Part shown: piece by piece, positions 9,357 to 19,240 of the stretch | How positions within the stretch are numbered: the stretch's first letter is position 1 | Layout of the letters: each line of letters starts with the position of its first letter | Assembly: GCA_947496145.1 (NCBI GenBank) | Contig: CANMBS010000009.1 | Coordinates: forward strand, 62,001-126,000 | Reading direction: 5' to 3' | Source of the DNA: an uncultured Pseudovibrio sp. | GTDB taxonomy: Bacteria; Pseudomonadota; Alphaproteobacteria; Rhizobiales; Stappiaceae | Length of the DNA stretch: 64,000 nucleotides | Notes under the pieces: generated by a model | The model's input: only the letters and a program-made list of their open reading frames with translations | Databases searched by the model: none | Told to the model about the DNA's origin: nothing | Program-made: the position numbers and the translations under genes

Positions 9357-10026
9357 GGTTTAGCCTCTTATATTCCCTGGAAATCCGGTGCCCCCCAGAC
9401 TCCCTTCCCAAATTCCGTCTGAAATGCCTCGCTCCAGAGCGTTAAGGCACTCCTCCAAGTCAGAAAAGAATATTTCTTCATAGCGTGAGAAATATTTCAT
9501 ACCAACAATTGCATTAGGAAAAACAGAAGGTCAAGGAAATAAACAGAAGGAAATGCAGAAACTTGTCGCCAGCAGACTAACCTCCTGTTTTGCCATACTA
9601 ATAAATTCGAGAAGTTTCAATGCAAGTATTTAAGGAAATTACTTAGAGCGCGACTCACCTTGAGGATGAATTTTGCAAATTGATCGTGAATGCATCAATC
9701 AATTCTATGTAACATTCGATCAACTTTACCGTTTAATAGAATAAATAAAATATTTTCAACGAATTACCAGAGACCATAATTACTCATAAAAAAACTTCAG
9801 GAAAAATTTACTGGCAAATCAAACAGTTATTTTTGGGAGGTCTGGCTTAATACAACCCTATATATGCCAATGCTAGGTCTGTTCAGTCCACATCCAAAGA
9901 TGACCTCAGGAATACTATGGATGTACCCTGTTTTCGTAAGCTCAGTGCCGATTACAGCAAAAAATAAAAAAAGAGGTGGGGAGGTCGTGACCGGGACACC
10001 CTAACCTTGCAAAAAGGAGGCTGAAA
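9357..10026. promoter_or_regulatory. Divergent intergenic region upstream of the nucleoside operon and DUF1194 gene
   Basis: About 670 bases, clearly AT-richer than the genes on either side, with no credible coding frame. It must hold the promoter of the minus-strand nucleoside operon and that of the plus-strand DUF1194 gene. Visible elements are the inverted repeat at 9469-9496, a direct repeat of AAACAGAAGG near 9521 and 9541, and a strong AAAGGAGG ribosome binding site just before 10027. No exact -35/-10 pair is claimed. Confidence 0.5.
9469..9496. promoter_or_regulatory. Candidate operator of the SorC-type regulator
   Basis: AATATTTCT (9469-9477) and AGAAATATT (9488-9496) are exact inverted complements separated by 10 bases. 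The repeat lies 113 bases upstream of the regulator start codon. The length and two-turn spacing fit a dimer or tetramer-binding site. Assignment to this regulator rests on position only. Confidence 0.4.
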
Positions 10027-10851
10027 ATGCGGCCCATGTGCACAAAGACCCTCAAAGCGTTTTTGGGAGCTGTTGCGCTTGGAGGGTTCTTGTTCTCCAC
10101 CCCCATCCTGGCGAACTCCAGAAGTCATGCATCTTTGAATTTCGACATGTCCAAGGAAGTTGACCTTGAGCTGGTTCTGGCGGTCGATATTTCTCAAAGC
10201 ATGGATCCGGAAGAACAGCGCGTGCAGCGCGAAGGTTATGTTGCAGCCTTGACTTCAGAGGAAGTACTGGACGCAATCAGATATGGCCCAACTGGGCGGA
10301 TTGCCGTTGCTTATATGGAATGGGGCGGAACAGACGAGCATTTCGTTGTGGCAGACTGGACTATAATCTCAGACAAGGCATCTGCCGGGAAGTTTGCCGG
10401 AAAGATTGCTGAGGCACCTTTAAGACGTGTGCAACGCACGTCAATCTCTTCTGCATTGAAGCAAGCCGTCAATCTGGTGACTGCCAACGAGTATAACGGT
10501 ATGCGCCGCGTTATTGATATTTCCGGCGATGGACCAAACAACCAAGGCAGCGCGGTTACAGAAGCGCGTGATGAGGCCATAGCACAGGGTGTAACGGTAA
10601 ATGGCCTGCCCCTGATGCTCAAGGAAGAGAGCATTTCCTGGCAATCCATGTTGCACCTTGACCATTACTACGAGGACTGCGTGATTGGTGGCCCCGGTGC
10701 CTTTTCTATTCCGGTACGCTCTAAGGAAGGTTTTAGCGACGCCATTCGCATGAAGCTGGTGCTTGAGATTGCCGGACTGGTGAAGGATCAGCCCCGGTTT
10801 ATTCGTGCAAAATCACGCAGGGAGACTGTTATGTGCTCCCTGTTTGATTAA
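10027..10851 (+). CDS. DUF1194 von Willebrand factor A-like exported protein
   Basis: Function unknown. The 274-residue protein has a signal peptide (LGAVALGGFLFSTPILA) and then a VWA-like fold: ELVLAVDISQSMD is the MIDAS Asp-x-Ser-x-Ser motif, and DISGDGPNN is the matching later loop. DUF1194 proteins are common in alphaproteobacteria and are thought to be exported. The ATG at 10027 follows AAAGGAGG at seven bases, one of the strongest ribosome binding sites in the window. An internal methionine and cysteines near the C-terminus are unremarkable. No partner gene is adjacent. Confidence 0.9.
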   Translation: MRPMCTKTLKAFLGAVALGGFLFSTPILANSRSHASLNFDMSKEVDLELVLAVDISQSMDPEEQRVQREGYVAALTSEEVLDAIRYGPTGRIAVAYMEWGGTDEHFVVADWTIISDKASAGKFAGKIAEAPLRRVQRTSISSALKQAVNLVTANEYNGMRRVIDISGDGPNNQGSAVTEARDEAIAQGVTVNGLPLMLKEESISWQSMLHLDHYYEDCVIGGPGAFSIPVRSKEGFSDAIRMKLVLEIAGLVKDQPRFIRAKSRRETVMCSLFD

Positions 10852-11087
10852 GGCAAGACGAGTTAGCACAATCAGTTCTACAGTATATTATGCAGTGTGC
10901 GACCACAAAACGTTGCCGCGCACGCGGTAAAGATGGCTCTTTCAATACCTGATATAACAGGCTAAAAGACAAGTATTCCCAATAGGCTTAGGGTGTACTG
11001 TGTTTCTACTTAAGCGCTTTGGGCAATTTATGCATGCCTGCACAATCTCATGCAGAGCACGCCCAGCAATGTGTTGACGGAGCCACA

Positions 11088-11513
11088 ATGACCGAGCGCA
11101 GAACTCTCGCCCTAATTGCACATGACGCCAAAAAAGAAGAAATGGTTGAATTCGCCAAGCAACACGAAGACAAGCTTGCTGATTATCGCCTTTTTGCGAC
11201 GGGTACCACAGGTGGACGCATTAAAGATGCATGTCCATCTTTGGATGTGACACGCATGAAAAGTGGTCCTTTGGGTGGAGACCAACAGATAGGTGCGATG
11301 ATTGCAGAGCAAGCACTGGATGGCTTGTTTTTCTTCGTCGATCCGTTGTCCCCAATGCCCCACGATGTGGATGTGAAAGCTCTGATGAGACTGGCGCTGG
11401 TCTATGATATTCCAATGGCGCTGAATCGTAGTACCGCAGATATCATCTTGCGATCCGCACGCCTTGCCGGACTATCAACATCTTCACAAACTCCTGAAAT
11501 TTCCACTCAGTAA
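11088..11513 (+). CDS. mgsA: Methylglyoxal synthase
   Basis: Converts dihydroxyacetone phosphate to methylglyoxal and phosphate, a bypass used when sugar phosphates build up. The 141-residue product has FATGTTGG (phosphate binding), [12 protein letters not shown] with the catalytic Asp, and [15 protein letters not shown] with the conserved His and Asp. The frame is open to 11019, but the ATG at 11088 (GGAG upstream) gives the usual family N-terminus [13 protein letters not shown]. It is 15 bases upstream of glk, so the two glycolysis-linked genes probably share a transcript. Confidence 0.96.
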   Translation: MTERRTLALIAHDAKKEEMVEFAKQHEDKLADYRLFATGTTGGRIKDACPSLDVTRMKSGPLGGDQQIGAMIAEQALDGLFFFVDPLSPMPHDVDVKALMRLALVYDIPMALNRSTADIILRSARLAGLSTSSQTPEISTQ

Positions 11514-11528
11514 TCCCGATCAATCTCA

Positions 11529-12572
11529 ATGCTGCACACTGCTCTGTTTAATCGACGCTTGCCATATCCTGTACTGGCTGCGGATATTGGTGGCACAAAT
11601 GCCCGTTTTGCTCTGATTGAGAGTCCTGATCAGCCTGTAAAGCTCTGCGGTCAGGTGAGTACTAAAGCTCACGAAACCATTCAGGACGCTATTCGCGCTG
11701 GCGTACTGGCCCAAGGTTATGCAGCACCGCGGTCTGCTGTACTTGCCGTCGCAGCCCCCATCTCTGACGGGCGTATTGCGCTCACTAATGCAAGTTGGGT
11801 GATTGAGCCATCCGCACTCATTCAAGACCTTGGACTAGAACAAGTAATCATGCTCAATGATTTCGAAGCGCAAGCCCTTGCCTTGCCATCTCTTGGTAAT
11901 GCGGATCTTGATCAGATCGGCGGCGGACAAATCAAGGCAAACGCTTCTAAGTTTGTTGTAGGTCCCGGAACTGGTCTTGGCGCGGGGGCAATGATCCGTG
12001 CCTGCGGTAAATGGGTGCCCGTTCCTGGCGAAGGCGGGCACGTTGAACTTGGCCCAGTCAGTGATGAAGAATACCGGATCTGGCCATTTTTAGAGCGTAT
12101 TGGTGGCCGTGTCGGAGCTGAGCAGGTGGTTTGCGGCGCTGGACTTTTGCGTGTCGCCAAAGCAGTTGCAGCAGCGGACGGTATCCACCGTACATACACG
12201 ACCCCGGCTGACGTTTCGATTGCTGCGGATAGCGGCGATGAGCTTGCCCAAAAGGTGATGCGTCTGTTTTGTGCAGCGCTTGGCAGGGTTGCCGGAGATT
12301 TTGCGCTCACCAGCCTTGCGCATGGTGGGGTTTATCTGGCGGGTGGCATTCCTCCAAAAATCTCGCGCTGGCTGCACGGCGATGAGTTCCGTGAGGCTTT
12401 TGAAGCAAAAGCTCCTCATTCGGCCATCATGAAATCCATTCCAACCTTCATCATAACACACACAAGCCCTGCGCTTGAGGGACTTGCTGCCTATACACGC
12501 GCACCTGATGATTATCTGGTGGAGCTGGAAGGCCGGAGCTGGCACGATGACAAGGTGCTCCAAACTATTTAG
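11529..12572 (+). CDS. glk: Glucokinase
   Basis: Phosphorylates glucose with ATP to glucose-6-phosphate. The 347-residue product belongs to the E. coli Glk family rather than ROK: LAADIGGTNARF (ATP phosphate loop), MLNDFEAQALALP (catalytic Asp), VGPGTGLGAG and GEGGHVELGP are all present. The start is ATG at 11529 with only a weak ribosome binding site, consistent with coupling to mgsA. Length is slightly above the 320-330 common in the family because of an N-terminal extension of about ten residues. Confidence 0.96.
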   Translation: MLHTALFNRRLPYPVLAADIGGTNARFALIESPDQPVKLCGQVSTKAHETIQDAIRAGVLAQGYAAPRSAVLAVAAPISDGRIALTNASWVIEPSALIQDLGLEQVIMLNDFEAQALALPSLGNADLDQIGGGQIKANASKFVVGPGTGLGAGAMIRACGKWVPVPGEGGHVELGPVSDEEYRIWPFLERIGGRVGAEQVVCGAGLLRVAKAVAAADGIHRTYTTPADVSIAADSGDELAQKVMRLFCAALGRVAGDFALTSLAHGGVYLAGGIPPKISRWLHGDEFREAFEAKAPHSAIMKSIPTFIITHTSPALEGLAAYTRAPDDYLVELEGRSWHDDKVLQTI

Positions 12573-12665
12573 CCAAGCTGACTACAATGGCCCGGAACCC
12601 GCGTTTTCTTTTTGCCAATGACTGGTTATAAAGCGGGTTCCTGTAGTCCCTTTAAGCCGACCTTA

Positions 12666-15119
12666 ATGACATTTTCTCCGCTTCCCATTGATGCGATCCT
12701 GCCGGATTTACTTGTCGCTCTTGAACACAACACCCGTGCCGTTCTGGTCGCAGAACCGGGAGCGGGTAAAACAACCCGTATTCCGCTTGCTCTGCTGGAT
12801 GCTCCGTGGTGCAACCATGGTAAAATCATTGTTCTGGAGCCACGCCGCCTTGCAGCCCGTGCGGCGGCGCGGCGTATGGCACATACATTGGGGGAGCGTG
12901 TTGGGGAAACTGTTGGCTACCGTGTGCGCATGGATAGCAAGATCACAGCCAAAACACGCATTGAAGTGGTGACGGAAGGTGTCTTCACCCGCATGATCCT
13001 TGATGATCCGGAGCTTTCGGGCGTAGCGGCTGTTTTGTTTGACGAATATCACGAGCGCTCCATGGACTGCGATCTTGGCTTAGCGCTGGCGCTGGATGTG
13101 CAGGAAGCCTTGCGGGATGATCTGCGTATCGTGCCCATGTCTGCAACACTGGATGCGGCAGAGGTTTCCAGGCTTCTTGATGACGCGCCTGTTCTGAAGA
13201 GTGAAGGTCGCCAGTATCCGGTTGAAACCCGTTATCTCGGACGCGACCCTCATAGGCGTTTGGAAGATCAAGTTGCTCGTGCTGTACTTTTCGCTCTTGC
13301 TGAAGAGACTGGTTCGGTTCTTGTCTTTTTGCCGGGTCAAGGAGAAATCAAACGCGCTCAATCGTTGCTGGAAGGCCGTGTTGCTGGTGATGTTGATATT
13401 GCCCCACTTTATGGCGCACTGGACAGCAAAGCGCAGGATCTTGCAGTTCGGCCTGCTCAATCCGGTCGCCGGAAAGTGGTGCTTACGACAGCTATTGCAC
13501 AGACCTCTTTGACTATTGAGGGCGTACGTATTGTAATTGACTCCGGTTTGTCCCGTGTGCCTCGTTATGATCCGCAAACGGGATTGACACGTCTCGAAAC
13601 CGTGAAGGTATCTCGCGCAACCGCAGAACAACGCAAAGGGCGTGCGGGACGAGTGGAACCGGGTATCTGCTACAGGCTCTGGGAAGAAGCACAAACCAAA
13701 GCACTGCCAGCTGCGGAAAAGCCTGAGATTCTGGAGAGCGACCTTTCCGGCCTTGTTCTGGATGTGGCCAACTGGGGTGTTTCTGATCCTGAGCAGTTGA
13801 AGTTTATGACCCCACCCCCTGCTGCTGCATGGTCGGAAGCTCGAGAGCTGCTGAAAGAGCTTGATGCACTGGAGGAGGATGGTGCTCTGACGAAGGCGGG
13901 GCGTGATCTTGCGGCGCTGCCTCTCCATCCACGTCTCGGGCACATGCTGATGCAAGCTGCGCAAGAGGAGCAGGCGGAACTGGCCTCACTGATTGCTGTT
14001 ATCATTGGTGAACACGGGTTGGGTGGCCGCTCAACAGATTTGCGGGATCGTTTGCGCAGGTTAATGCAGGATCAAAGCCAGCGCGGGAAAGAAGCACGGG
14101 CGCAAGCAAAACGCTGGGTGAAGATGGTGGGTAGCAACTCTTCCCAACGCGCAAACTTTGAAGATGCAGGCGACATTTTGAGCCTTGCTTATCCTGATCG
14201 TATTGCACAACAACGCGGTGCACGCGGTAGTTTCCGCCTTGCCAATGGTCGGGGTGCGCAACTGGAAGAAAGTGAAACATTTTATGGGGAGAAGTTCCTC
14301 AGCATTGCTGAGGTGACCGGGACGGCAGCACGTGCACGGATTCTACTCGCAGCCCCTCTTTCCTTTAAAGAGCTTGAAAGCCGTTATGCCTCTCACATTC
14401 GAGAGAAAGAGCATGTTCAGTTTACACCAGATGGCAGCATCAAAGCGGTTCGCCAGCGGGTTCTTGGGAAGCTGGTTCTGGAGGAGACAAAAATCACTAA
14501 TCCAGATCCAGAGGCGATTACGGAAGCTTTGCTGGAGCAAATTACTCGCAAGGGTGCAGCGCGTTTGCCCTGGAGTAAAGACCAGTTACGATATCGTGGG
14601 CGTGTCAACTATCTGCGGGAAACAGTTGGCAAGCAATGGCCAGATCTGAGTGATGCAGAATTGAGTTCTGACATGAGCTGGTTACGCCCGTTCCTTGCCG
14701 GGAAAACGGCAATGGCTCAGGTGGACGCAAGTGTGCTTGGCGATGCGCTGGCGACGCTGGTTCCGTGGGAACTTGGATCGGAACTGGATAAGCAGGCACC
14801 ATCTCACTTTGTTGTACCAACCGGATCGCGTGTGCCGATTGATTATGATGGAGAACAAGGGCCGATGCTATCGGTGCGAGTGCAGGAACTGTTTGGTCTT
14901 GCTGAGCATCCAAGCATTTGTGGAGGCCAAATTCAACTGGTCTTGCAACTGCTCTCCCCTGCTCAGCGCCCTATCCAAATCACCAAGGACTTGCCGGGGT
15001 TCTGGAAAGGGTCCTGGGCGGACGTAAAGGCAGATATGAAAGGGCAATACCCTAAACATCCGTGGCCCGATAATCCGTTGGATGCGGAAGCAACACGGCG
15101 TGCTAAACCGCGCAAATAA
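12666..15119 (+). CDS. hrpB: ATP-dependent RNA helicase HrpB
   Basis: DEAH-family helicase of the HrpB type; biological role poorly defined. Motifs in order: AEPGAGKTT (Walker A), LFDEYHERS (motif II, here DEYH instead of the commoner DEFH), PMSATLD, and QRKGRAGRVEPG (motif VI), followed by the HA2/OB region and the HrpB-specific C-terminus with PWPDNPLDAEATRRAKPR. The 817 residues from ATG 12666 match the family (about 810-825). An in-frame ATG at 12618 would add 16 residues; neither has a clear ribosome binding site. It follows glk on the same strand. Confidence 0.93.
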   Translation: MTFSPLPIDAILPDLLVALEHNTRAVLVAEPGAGKTTRIPLALLDAPWCNHGKIIVLEPRRLAARAAARRMAHTLGERVGETVGYRVRMDSKITAKTRIEVVTEGVFTRMILDDPELSGVAAVLFDEYHERSMDCDLGLALALDVQEALRDDLRIVPMSATLDAAEVSRLLDDAPVLKSEGRQYPVETRYLGRDPHRRLEDQVARAVLFALAEETGSVLVFLPGQGEIKRAQSLLEGRVAGDVDIAPLYGALDSKAQDLAVRPAQSGRRKVVLTTAIAQTSLTIEGVRIVIDSGLSRVPRYDPQTGLTRLETVKVSRATAEQRKGRAGRVEPGICYRLWEEAQTKALPAAEKPEILESDLSGLVLDVANWGVSDPEQLKFMTPPPAAAWSEARELLKELDALEEDGALTKAGRDLAALPLHPRLGHMLMQAAQEEQAELASLIAVIIGEHGLGGRSTDLRDRLRRLMQDQSQRGKEARAQAKRWVKMVGSNSSQRANFEDAGDILSLAYPDRIAQQRGARGSFRLANGRGAQLEESETFYGEKFLSIAEVTGTAARARILLAAPLSFKELESRYASHIREKEHVQFTPDGSIKAVRQRVLGKLVLEETKITNPDPEAITEALLEQITRKGAARLPWSKDQLRYRGRVNYLRETVGKQWPDLSDAELSSDMSWLRPFLAGKTAMAQVDASVLGDALATLVPWELGSELDKQAPSHFVVPTGSRVPIDYDGEQGPMLSVRVQELFGLAEHPSICGGQIQLVLQLLSPAQRPIQITKDLPGFWKGSWADVKADMKGQYPKHPWPDNPLDAEATRRAKPRK

Positions 15120-15127
15120 CAGGCAAT

Positions 15128-15161
15128 AAAAAGCCGGAGAATGTGTCCACTCCCCGGCTTT
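15128..15161 (-). terminator. Terminator downstream of bfr (possibly bidirectional)
   Basis: A stem of AAAGCCGG with its complement CCGGCTTT, centred on 15145, lies between the convergent hrpB and bfr genes. On the minus strand it is followed by five T residues, a good Rho-independent terminator for bfr. On the plus strand the T-run is poor, so its effect on hrpB is less certain. Confidence 0.75.
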
Positions 15162-15173
15162 GCAATAAAAATT

Positions 15174-15659
15174 TTAGTCGCCTTCGTTTGCAGGGGCTGC
15201 CTGCAGGAGGCCATAGCGCTCGACGCCAATTTTTTCCAGAAGTTCCAGCTGAGTTTCGAGGAAATCAATGTGACCTTCTTCGTCAGCCATCAGATCTTCA
15301 AAGAGTTTCATGGTGACATAATCACCTTCTTCGCGACAAACTTCGCGAGCTTCTTTGTAGAGTGCGCGAGCTGAGTATTCGCCAGCCAGATCACAGTCCA
15401 GACACTCTTTAAGGTCCTGACCAATGCGAAGGGGATCAAGCGTTTGCAGGTTAGGATGCCCTTCAAGGAAGATTATGCGTTCGATGAGCTTATCTGCGTG
15501 TTCCATCTCTTCAATGGATTCTTCGCGCTCTTTCTTTGCAAGCTTGGTAAAGCCCCAATCTTCAAGTAGGCGATAGTGCAACCAGTATTGATTGACCGCA
15601 GTCAGTTCATGGCGCAGGGCCTTATTCAGGTATTCCAGTACTTTAGGTTCACCCTTCAT
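15174..15659 (-). CDS. bfr: Bacterioferritin
   Basis: Haem-containing 24-mer that oxidises and stores iron. The 161-residue protein has the ferroxidase ligands Glu18, Glu51, His54, Glu94, Glu127 and His130 in their usual places ([27 protein letters not shown]) and Met52, the haem-bridging ligand, so it is a true bacterioferritin. It lies 55 bases downstream of bfd, and an ICE-like box sits in that gap. Iron-dependent expression through Irr is therefore likely. Low-iron repression of storage is the usual logic. Confidence 0.97.
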   Translation of the reverse strand: MKGEPKVLEYLNKALRHELTAVNQYWLHYRLLEDWGFTKLAKKEREESIEEMEHADKLIERIIFLEGHPNLQTLDPLRIGQDLKECLDCDLAGEYSARALYKEAREVCREEGDYVTMKLFEDLMADEEGHIDFLETQLELLEKIGVERYGLLQAAPANEGD

Positions 15660-15697
15660 GTCACTCTCTCCTTGACAAATACAGGTCTCGAAACCTT

Positions 15698-15714
15698 TTT
15701 AGAATAATTCCAAA
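15698..15714. promoter_or_regulatory. ICE-like iron control element (candidate Irr box)
   Basis: TTTAGAATAATTCCAAA is an inverted repeat that differs at one base from the TTTAGAA-N3-TTCTAAA pattern bound by Irr in Rhizobiales. It lies 38 bases upstream of the bfr start codon, directly after the bfd stop. Confidence 0.65.
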
Positions 15715-15924
15715 CTACTGTCCAGTACCATCTTTTGCTTGTTCAGCCTCAGAATATACAACTTCGATAATGCTCTTGAAGCAACCTCCACATTTTGGCC
15801 TATACCCAAGATGGCGGAAGACCGCTCCCGGTGTGGGGATTCCCCCCTCCGGATTATCGCAGAGCTCTCGTGCAGCTTGTCTTATTTGTTTGTCGTCAAT
15901 AACGTTGCAGTGACAAATGATCAT
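15715..15924 (-). CDS. bfd: Bacterioferritin-associated ferredoxin
   Basis: Small [2Fe-2S] protein that passes electrons to bacterioferritin so that stored ferric iron can be released. The 69-residue product has the cluster cysteines in MIICHC and RPKCGGC, the BFD-fold pattern. It is directly upstream of bfr on the same strand, the usual genetic pairing. The C-terminal tail (YSEAEQAKDGTGQ) is polar and probably disordered. A separate internal promoter with the ICE-like box appears to serve bfr. Confidence 0.94.
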   Translation of the reverse strand: MIICHCNVIDDKQIRQAARELCDNPEGGIPTPGAVFRHLGYRPKCGGCFKSIIEVVYSEAEQAKDGTGQ

Positions 15925-16025
15925 GGAAGGTTGCTTTCAGGCTCCCAATTTGCTTGTAAAGCACTATATAGTCAGTAGATCTTTTAAAACCAGAATATAG
16001 AACTCCAGTTTCCCGCAGTCCTAGC

Positions 16026-16802
16026 ATGAGCAAAACCCTTATGAACACCAACCAAACCACGAAAGACCTTCGTAAGACAATCGTTTTAACTGGTGCAAGC
16101 CGGGGGATCGGTCATGCAACCGTGAAGAAGTTCTCTTCAGCGGGCTATCGTGTCATTACCTGTTCTCGCCAACCTTTTTCTGACAAGTGCCCGTGGCCTT
16201 CCGGTCCGGAAGATCATATTGAAATCGATTTGGGAAATGAAGCAAATCTCGAGAAAGCTGTCGAGCAAATTAAAGAACGGCTGAAGGACAATGGCTCCTT
16301 GCTTCATGCACTGGTCAACAATGCAGGCATCAGCCCGAAAGATGAAGAAGGTCAACGACTTGATTCCCTTACCACTCCAATGCAGACATGGCGTGATGTG
16401 TTTCAGGTGAACTTTTTTGCGCCGATTATGCTGGCACGTGGGCTGTTTGATGAGTTGAAAGCGGCAAAGGGGTCCGTGGTGAATGTTACCTCCATTGCAG
16501 GTGGTCGCGTGCACCCGTTTGCAGGAACAGCATATGCCACATCCAAGGCCGCGCTTGCTTCATTGACACGCGAGATGGCAGCAGATTTCGGGCCACATGG
16601 GGTGCGTGTGAATGCAATTGCGCCGGGTGAGATCGACACGTCGATTCTCTCACCGGGAACAGAGAAAATCGTGGAAACCATTCCAATGCGTCGTCTTGGC
16701 AGTACGGCAGAGGTGGCAGATACCATTTATTTCCTATGCTCAGCTCCCTCCTCTTACGTGACCGGTGCGGAAATTCACATCAACGGTGGCCAACACGTTT
16801 AA
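16026..16802 (+). CDS. SDR-family NAD(P)-dependent oxidoreductase
   Basis: Classical short-chain dehydrogenase/reductase, 258 residues; substrate unknown. It has the cofactor loop TGASRGIG, the NNAG motif, the catalytic Ser in VTSIAGG and the YATSK catalytic Tyr/Lys pair, ending with VTGAEIHINGGQ. An Arg after the glycine loop region (CSRQPF) hints at NADPH. The N-terminus has about 18 residues before the first strand; a second ATG at 16041 is an alternative start. The gene is monocistronic, closed by a strong terminator, and divergent from bfd. Confidence 0.9.
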   Translation: MSKTLMNTNQTTKDLRKTIVLTGASRGIGHATVKKFSSAGYRVITCSRQPFSDKCPWPSGPEDHIEIDLGNEANLEKAVEQIKERLKDNGSLLHALVNNAGISPKDEEGQRLDSLTTPMQTWRDVFQVNFFAPIMLARGLFDELKAAKGSVVNVTSIAGGRVHPFAGTAYATSKAALASLTREMAADFGPHGVRVNAIAPGEIDTSILSPGTEKIVETIPMRRLGSTAEVADTIYFLCSAPSSYVTGAEIHINGGQHV

Positions 16803-16824
16803 GAGCATCATATTGTTAAGTTTG

Positions 16825-16850
16825 AAGGGCGGTTCTCCGCCCTTTTTTCT
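16825..16850 (+). terminator. Rho-independent terminator of the SDR gene
   Basis: AAGGGCGG and CCGCCCTT pair perfectly (8 bp) around a TTCT loop, followed by six T residues in total. It lies 22 bases after the SDR stop. Confidence 0.9.
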
Positions 16851-17138
16851 ACCGATGACTCGCAGGATTATGATTTGGTGTCAGGATTTTGCTAAGGCAG
16901 CGCCGTTTCATTGGGCGTTTACAAGATGGATGAGGCAAAGATTCCTGCTTTCTTTTCTCAGGAATACAGTTTCGTAAATCAGCAGATCATTTCCTTGAGT
17001 TTCATTTTACCTAAATGACATATGTTCTAAATGCCTCAAAACAAAAACTCATATTTATCAGTAATATAACTGTCACATATCTGTAAAACAAACGAACTAT
17101 CGGTTACTCGCAGTCGAACCAGATAAGCGATAGCAAAC

Positions 17139-19178
17139 ATGTACAGATTTTTGCGGGGCCTTTCCTCATCACTCCTAGGGTTAACCCGAACAGTGAGTGG
17201 TCGCATTAATTTCAGCTTCTACTTTGTTGTTTCAATCAGTGCATGTGCCGCACTCATCACCATCGCACAGACCTACCAAATTCAGGAAGCTATCGTCTCC
17301 ATCGAAGTGCAGGAGGAAGGGGTTGGCCTTGCGAATGCCCTTCTTCAGGACATTACCGAGGTCTCCCGAGAGGTAGAGATGATGAAAGCGCCAGAATACG
17401 TGAGCGATGATGCAAAACTCATCAAACCGGCATCAGAGCGATTAAGCGAGTCTATTGAAAGTGTTGGTGCCTGGCTGAAGCATGCAGAGCAGAGTGATAT
17501 GACTGGTGATCTGTCTTCTTCCATGCAGGGCTTTGACGAGAAACTGGCAGCCTTGCTGGCGGCTCGCCGTGCTATTGATGGTGCACGCAATGCAATCAGC
17601 TCAGACAGTGTGACGCTTACCAAGTCTACCGGCAATCTTACAAGCACGCTTGAGGGGTTGAATCCAGAAGCTAGAAAAATTGCTCAAAAAATTCAGCACA
17701 TTTCTCAGGGAATGCTGGCCTCTGCCATGCAGTTTACGCTTATGCCTACAGAGGCAACCCGGGAAGAATTCCAGACCAATGCAGCTGCGCTGTTCGAAAC
17801 ATTTCAGCTTGCGAAATCTCAGATCAAATCTCTTCCACGCCATGAGCGGGGAGTATTAAAATACGCGCGTCGTGACCGAGACATACTCGTTCAGAACACC
17901 ACTAATTTCTTTGGCGCTTATACCGGTTTGCAAAGAGAGGAGCAGCGAGTAGGCGCTTCCTTCAGTCGTATTGAGAAAAGAGCAAAGCAGATTCTTACTG
18001 CTCTTCGTGCAGATCAGGTTACACTTACCAAGAATATCGAGGCGTCCAGTGCAATCCTGTTCTGGGGAACGATTTTTGCTGGATTAAGCACTGTGGTAGC
18101 CGGACTTCTGATTACTGCGATCTTATCCTGGAAAGTGGTTAGTCCGCTGCGCCATGCCATTGCAGATGTCCATCTTCAGGCTGATGGGAAGAAGATCACT
18201 TTTCCAAGTAAACCTAATGCGGTTCCAGAGATTGCCAGCCTTTATGATGCCCTTCGTATTTTCGACAGGAACGCCACTGAGCGCGATCTGCTGGAAAAGA
18301 AGCAGGTGGAACAGGCTCAGTCTGCTGCGGCACGAACGGAACAACTTACTAAGTGGATTAGTGCTTTTCGATCCAATACGCACGGTTTGACACAAGGGAT
18401 GGAACAAAGCGCCGGTACACTGGGGCAAGCCTCTCTTGATCTGAGCGGTCTGGCGGCGACAACTTCTTCTGGTGCCGAATCTGCGAATGCGACCCTTACT
18501 CAAACTACACAGGACGTTTCTGCCGTTGCAGATGCTGTGCAACAGCTGGCGGTAAGCTCACAGAGCATACAGGAGCAGATCTCTTCAGCAGCGCACACGA
18601 TGACTGAAACAAGCGGCGCAGCGGAGCAATCGGTCTCAATGATGATATGCTTGCAGGAAGCTTCCCACAAAATCAGCGATGTAGTCGACCTTATTCAGGA
18701 TATTGCCAGCCGTACAAACCTTCTGGCTCTTAATGCGACTATCGAAGCGGCACGGGCGGGAGAAGCTGGCAAAGGTTTTGCTGTGGTGGCTTCTGAAGTG
18801 AAAGCACTTGCCAATCAAACCAGTGCAGCAACCGAGGACATCCAAAAGGTGGTTCTGGAAATTCAAAGCAGCTCCGGAACCGCCTCTGCTGCGATTGAAC
18901 AAATTGTGGGAAGCATTGCTGCGGTGGATTCTCTCACAAACACTATTGCTTTGAAAATGGCAGATCAGGTGGAGACCACCAACACCATCAATGCGAATGT
19001 TGCAGCAGCAGCCGAGGGAACCCAGAACATCTCTCACCGGGTTGATGATGTTGCAGGTTCTTCGCAAAAAACCTCAGAAAATGCAGATGCGGTACAAGCT
19101 GCGGCCCGAAACGTGAGCGATCAGAGTGAGCAGCTCAAAGCAGAGATTGAGCGTTTTCTGATTAAAGTAGCTGCCTAA
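17139..19178 (+). CDS. Membrane-bound methyl-accepting chemotaxis protein
   Basis: Chemoreceptor of 679 residues. Order of parts: short cytoplasmic N-terminus, first membrane segment near residues 27-47, a periplasmic helical domain of about 260 residues, second membrane segment near 305-330 ([21 protein letters not shown]), a HAMP linker, and a signalling domain. The conserved hairpin tip starts at about residue 526 ([20 protein letters not shown]). The sensor region is rich in helices and lacks an obvious Cache or PAS motif; ligand unknown. No chemotaxis kinase gene is nearby, so it is an orphan receptor feeding a distant array. Confidence 0.93.
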   Translation: MYRFLRGLSSSLLGLTRTVSGRINFSFYFVVSISACAALITIAQTYQIQEAIVSIEVQEEGVGLANALLQDITEVSREVEMMKAPEYVSDDAKLIKPASERLSESIESVGAWLKHAEQSDMTGDLSSSMQGFDEKLAALLAARRAIDGARNAISSDSVTLTKSTGNLTSTLEGLNPEARKIAQKIQHISQGMLASAMQFTLMPTEATREEFQTNAAALFETFQLAKSQIKSLPRHERGVLKYARRDRDILVQNTTNFFGAYTGLQREEQRVGASFSRIEKRAKQILTALRADQVTLTKNIEASSAILFWGTIFAGLSTVVAGLLITAILSWKVVSPLRHAIADVHLQADGKKITFPSKPNAVPEIASLYDALRIFDRNATERDLLEKKQVEQAQSAAARTEQLTKWISAFRSNTHGLTQGMEQSAGTLGQASLDLSGLAATTSSGAESANATLTQTTQDVSAVADAVQQLAVSSQSIQEQISSAAHTMTETSGAAEQSVSMMICLQEASHKISDVVDLIQDIASRTNLLALNATIEAARAGEAGKGFAVVASEVKALANQTSAATEDIQKVVLEIQSSSGTASAAIEQIVGSIAAVDSLTNTIALKMADQVETTNTINANVAAAAEGTQNISHRVDDVAGSSQKTSENADAVQAAARNVSDQSEQLKAEIERFLIKVAA

Positions 19179-19240
19179 GTGCTTTAAAGAAGGAGGCGGT
19201 TTGACCTCGCCTCCTCCCATTCATTCAGCCGCCTGCGCAC

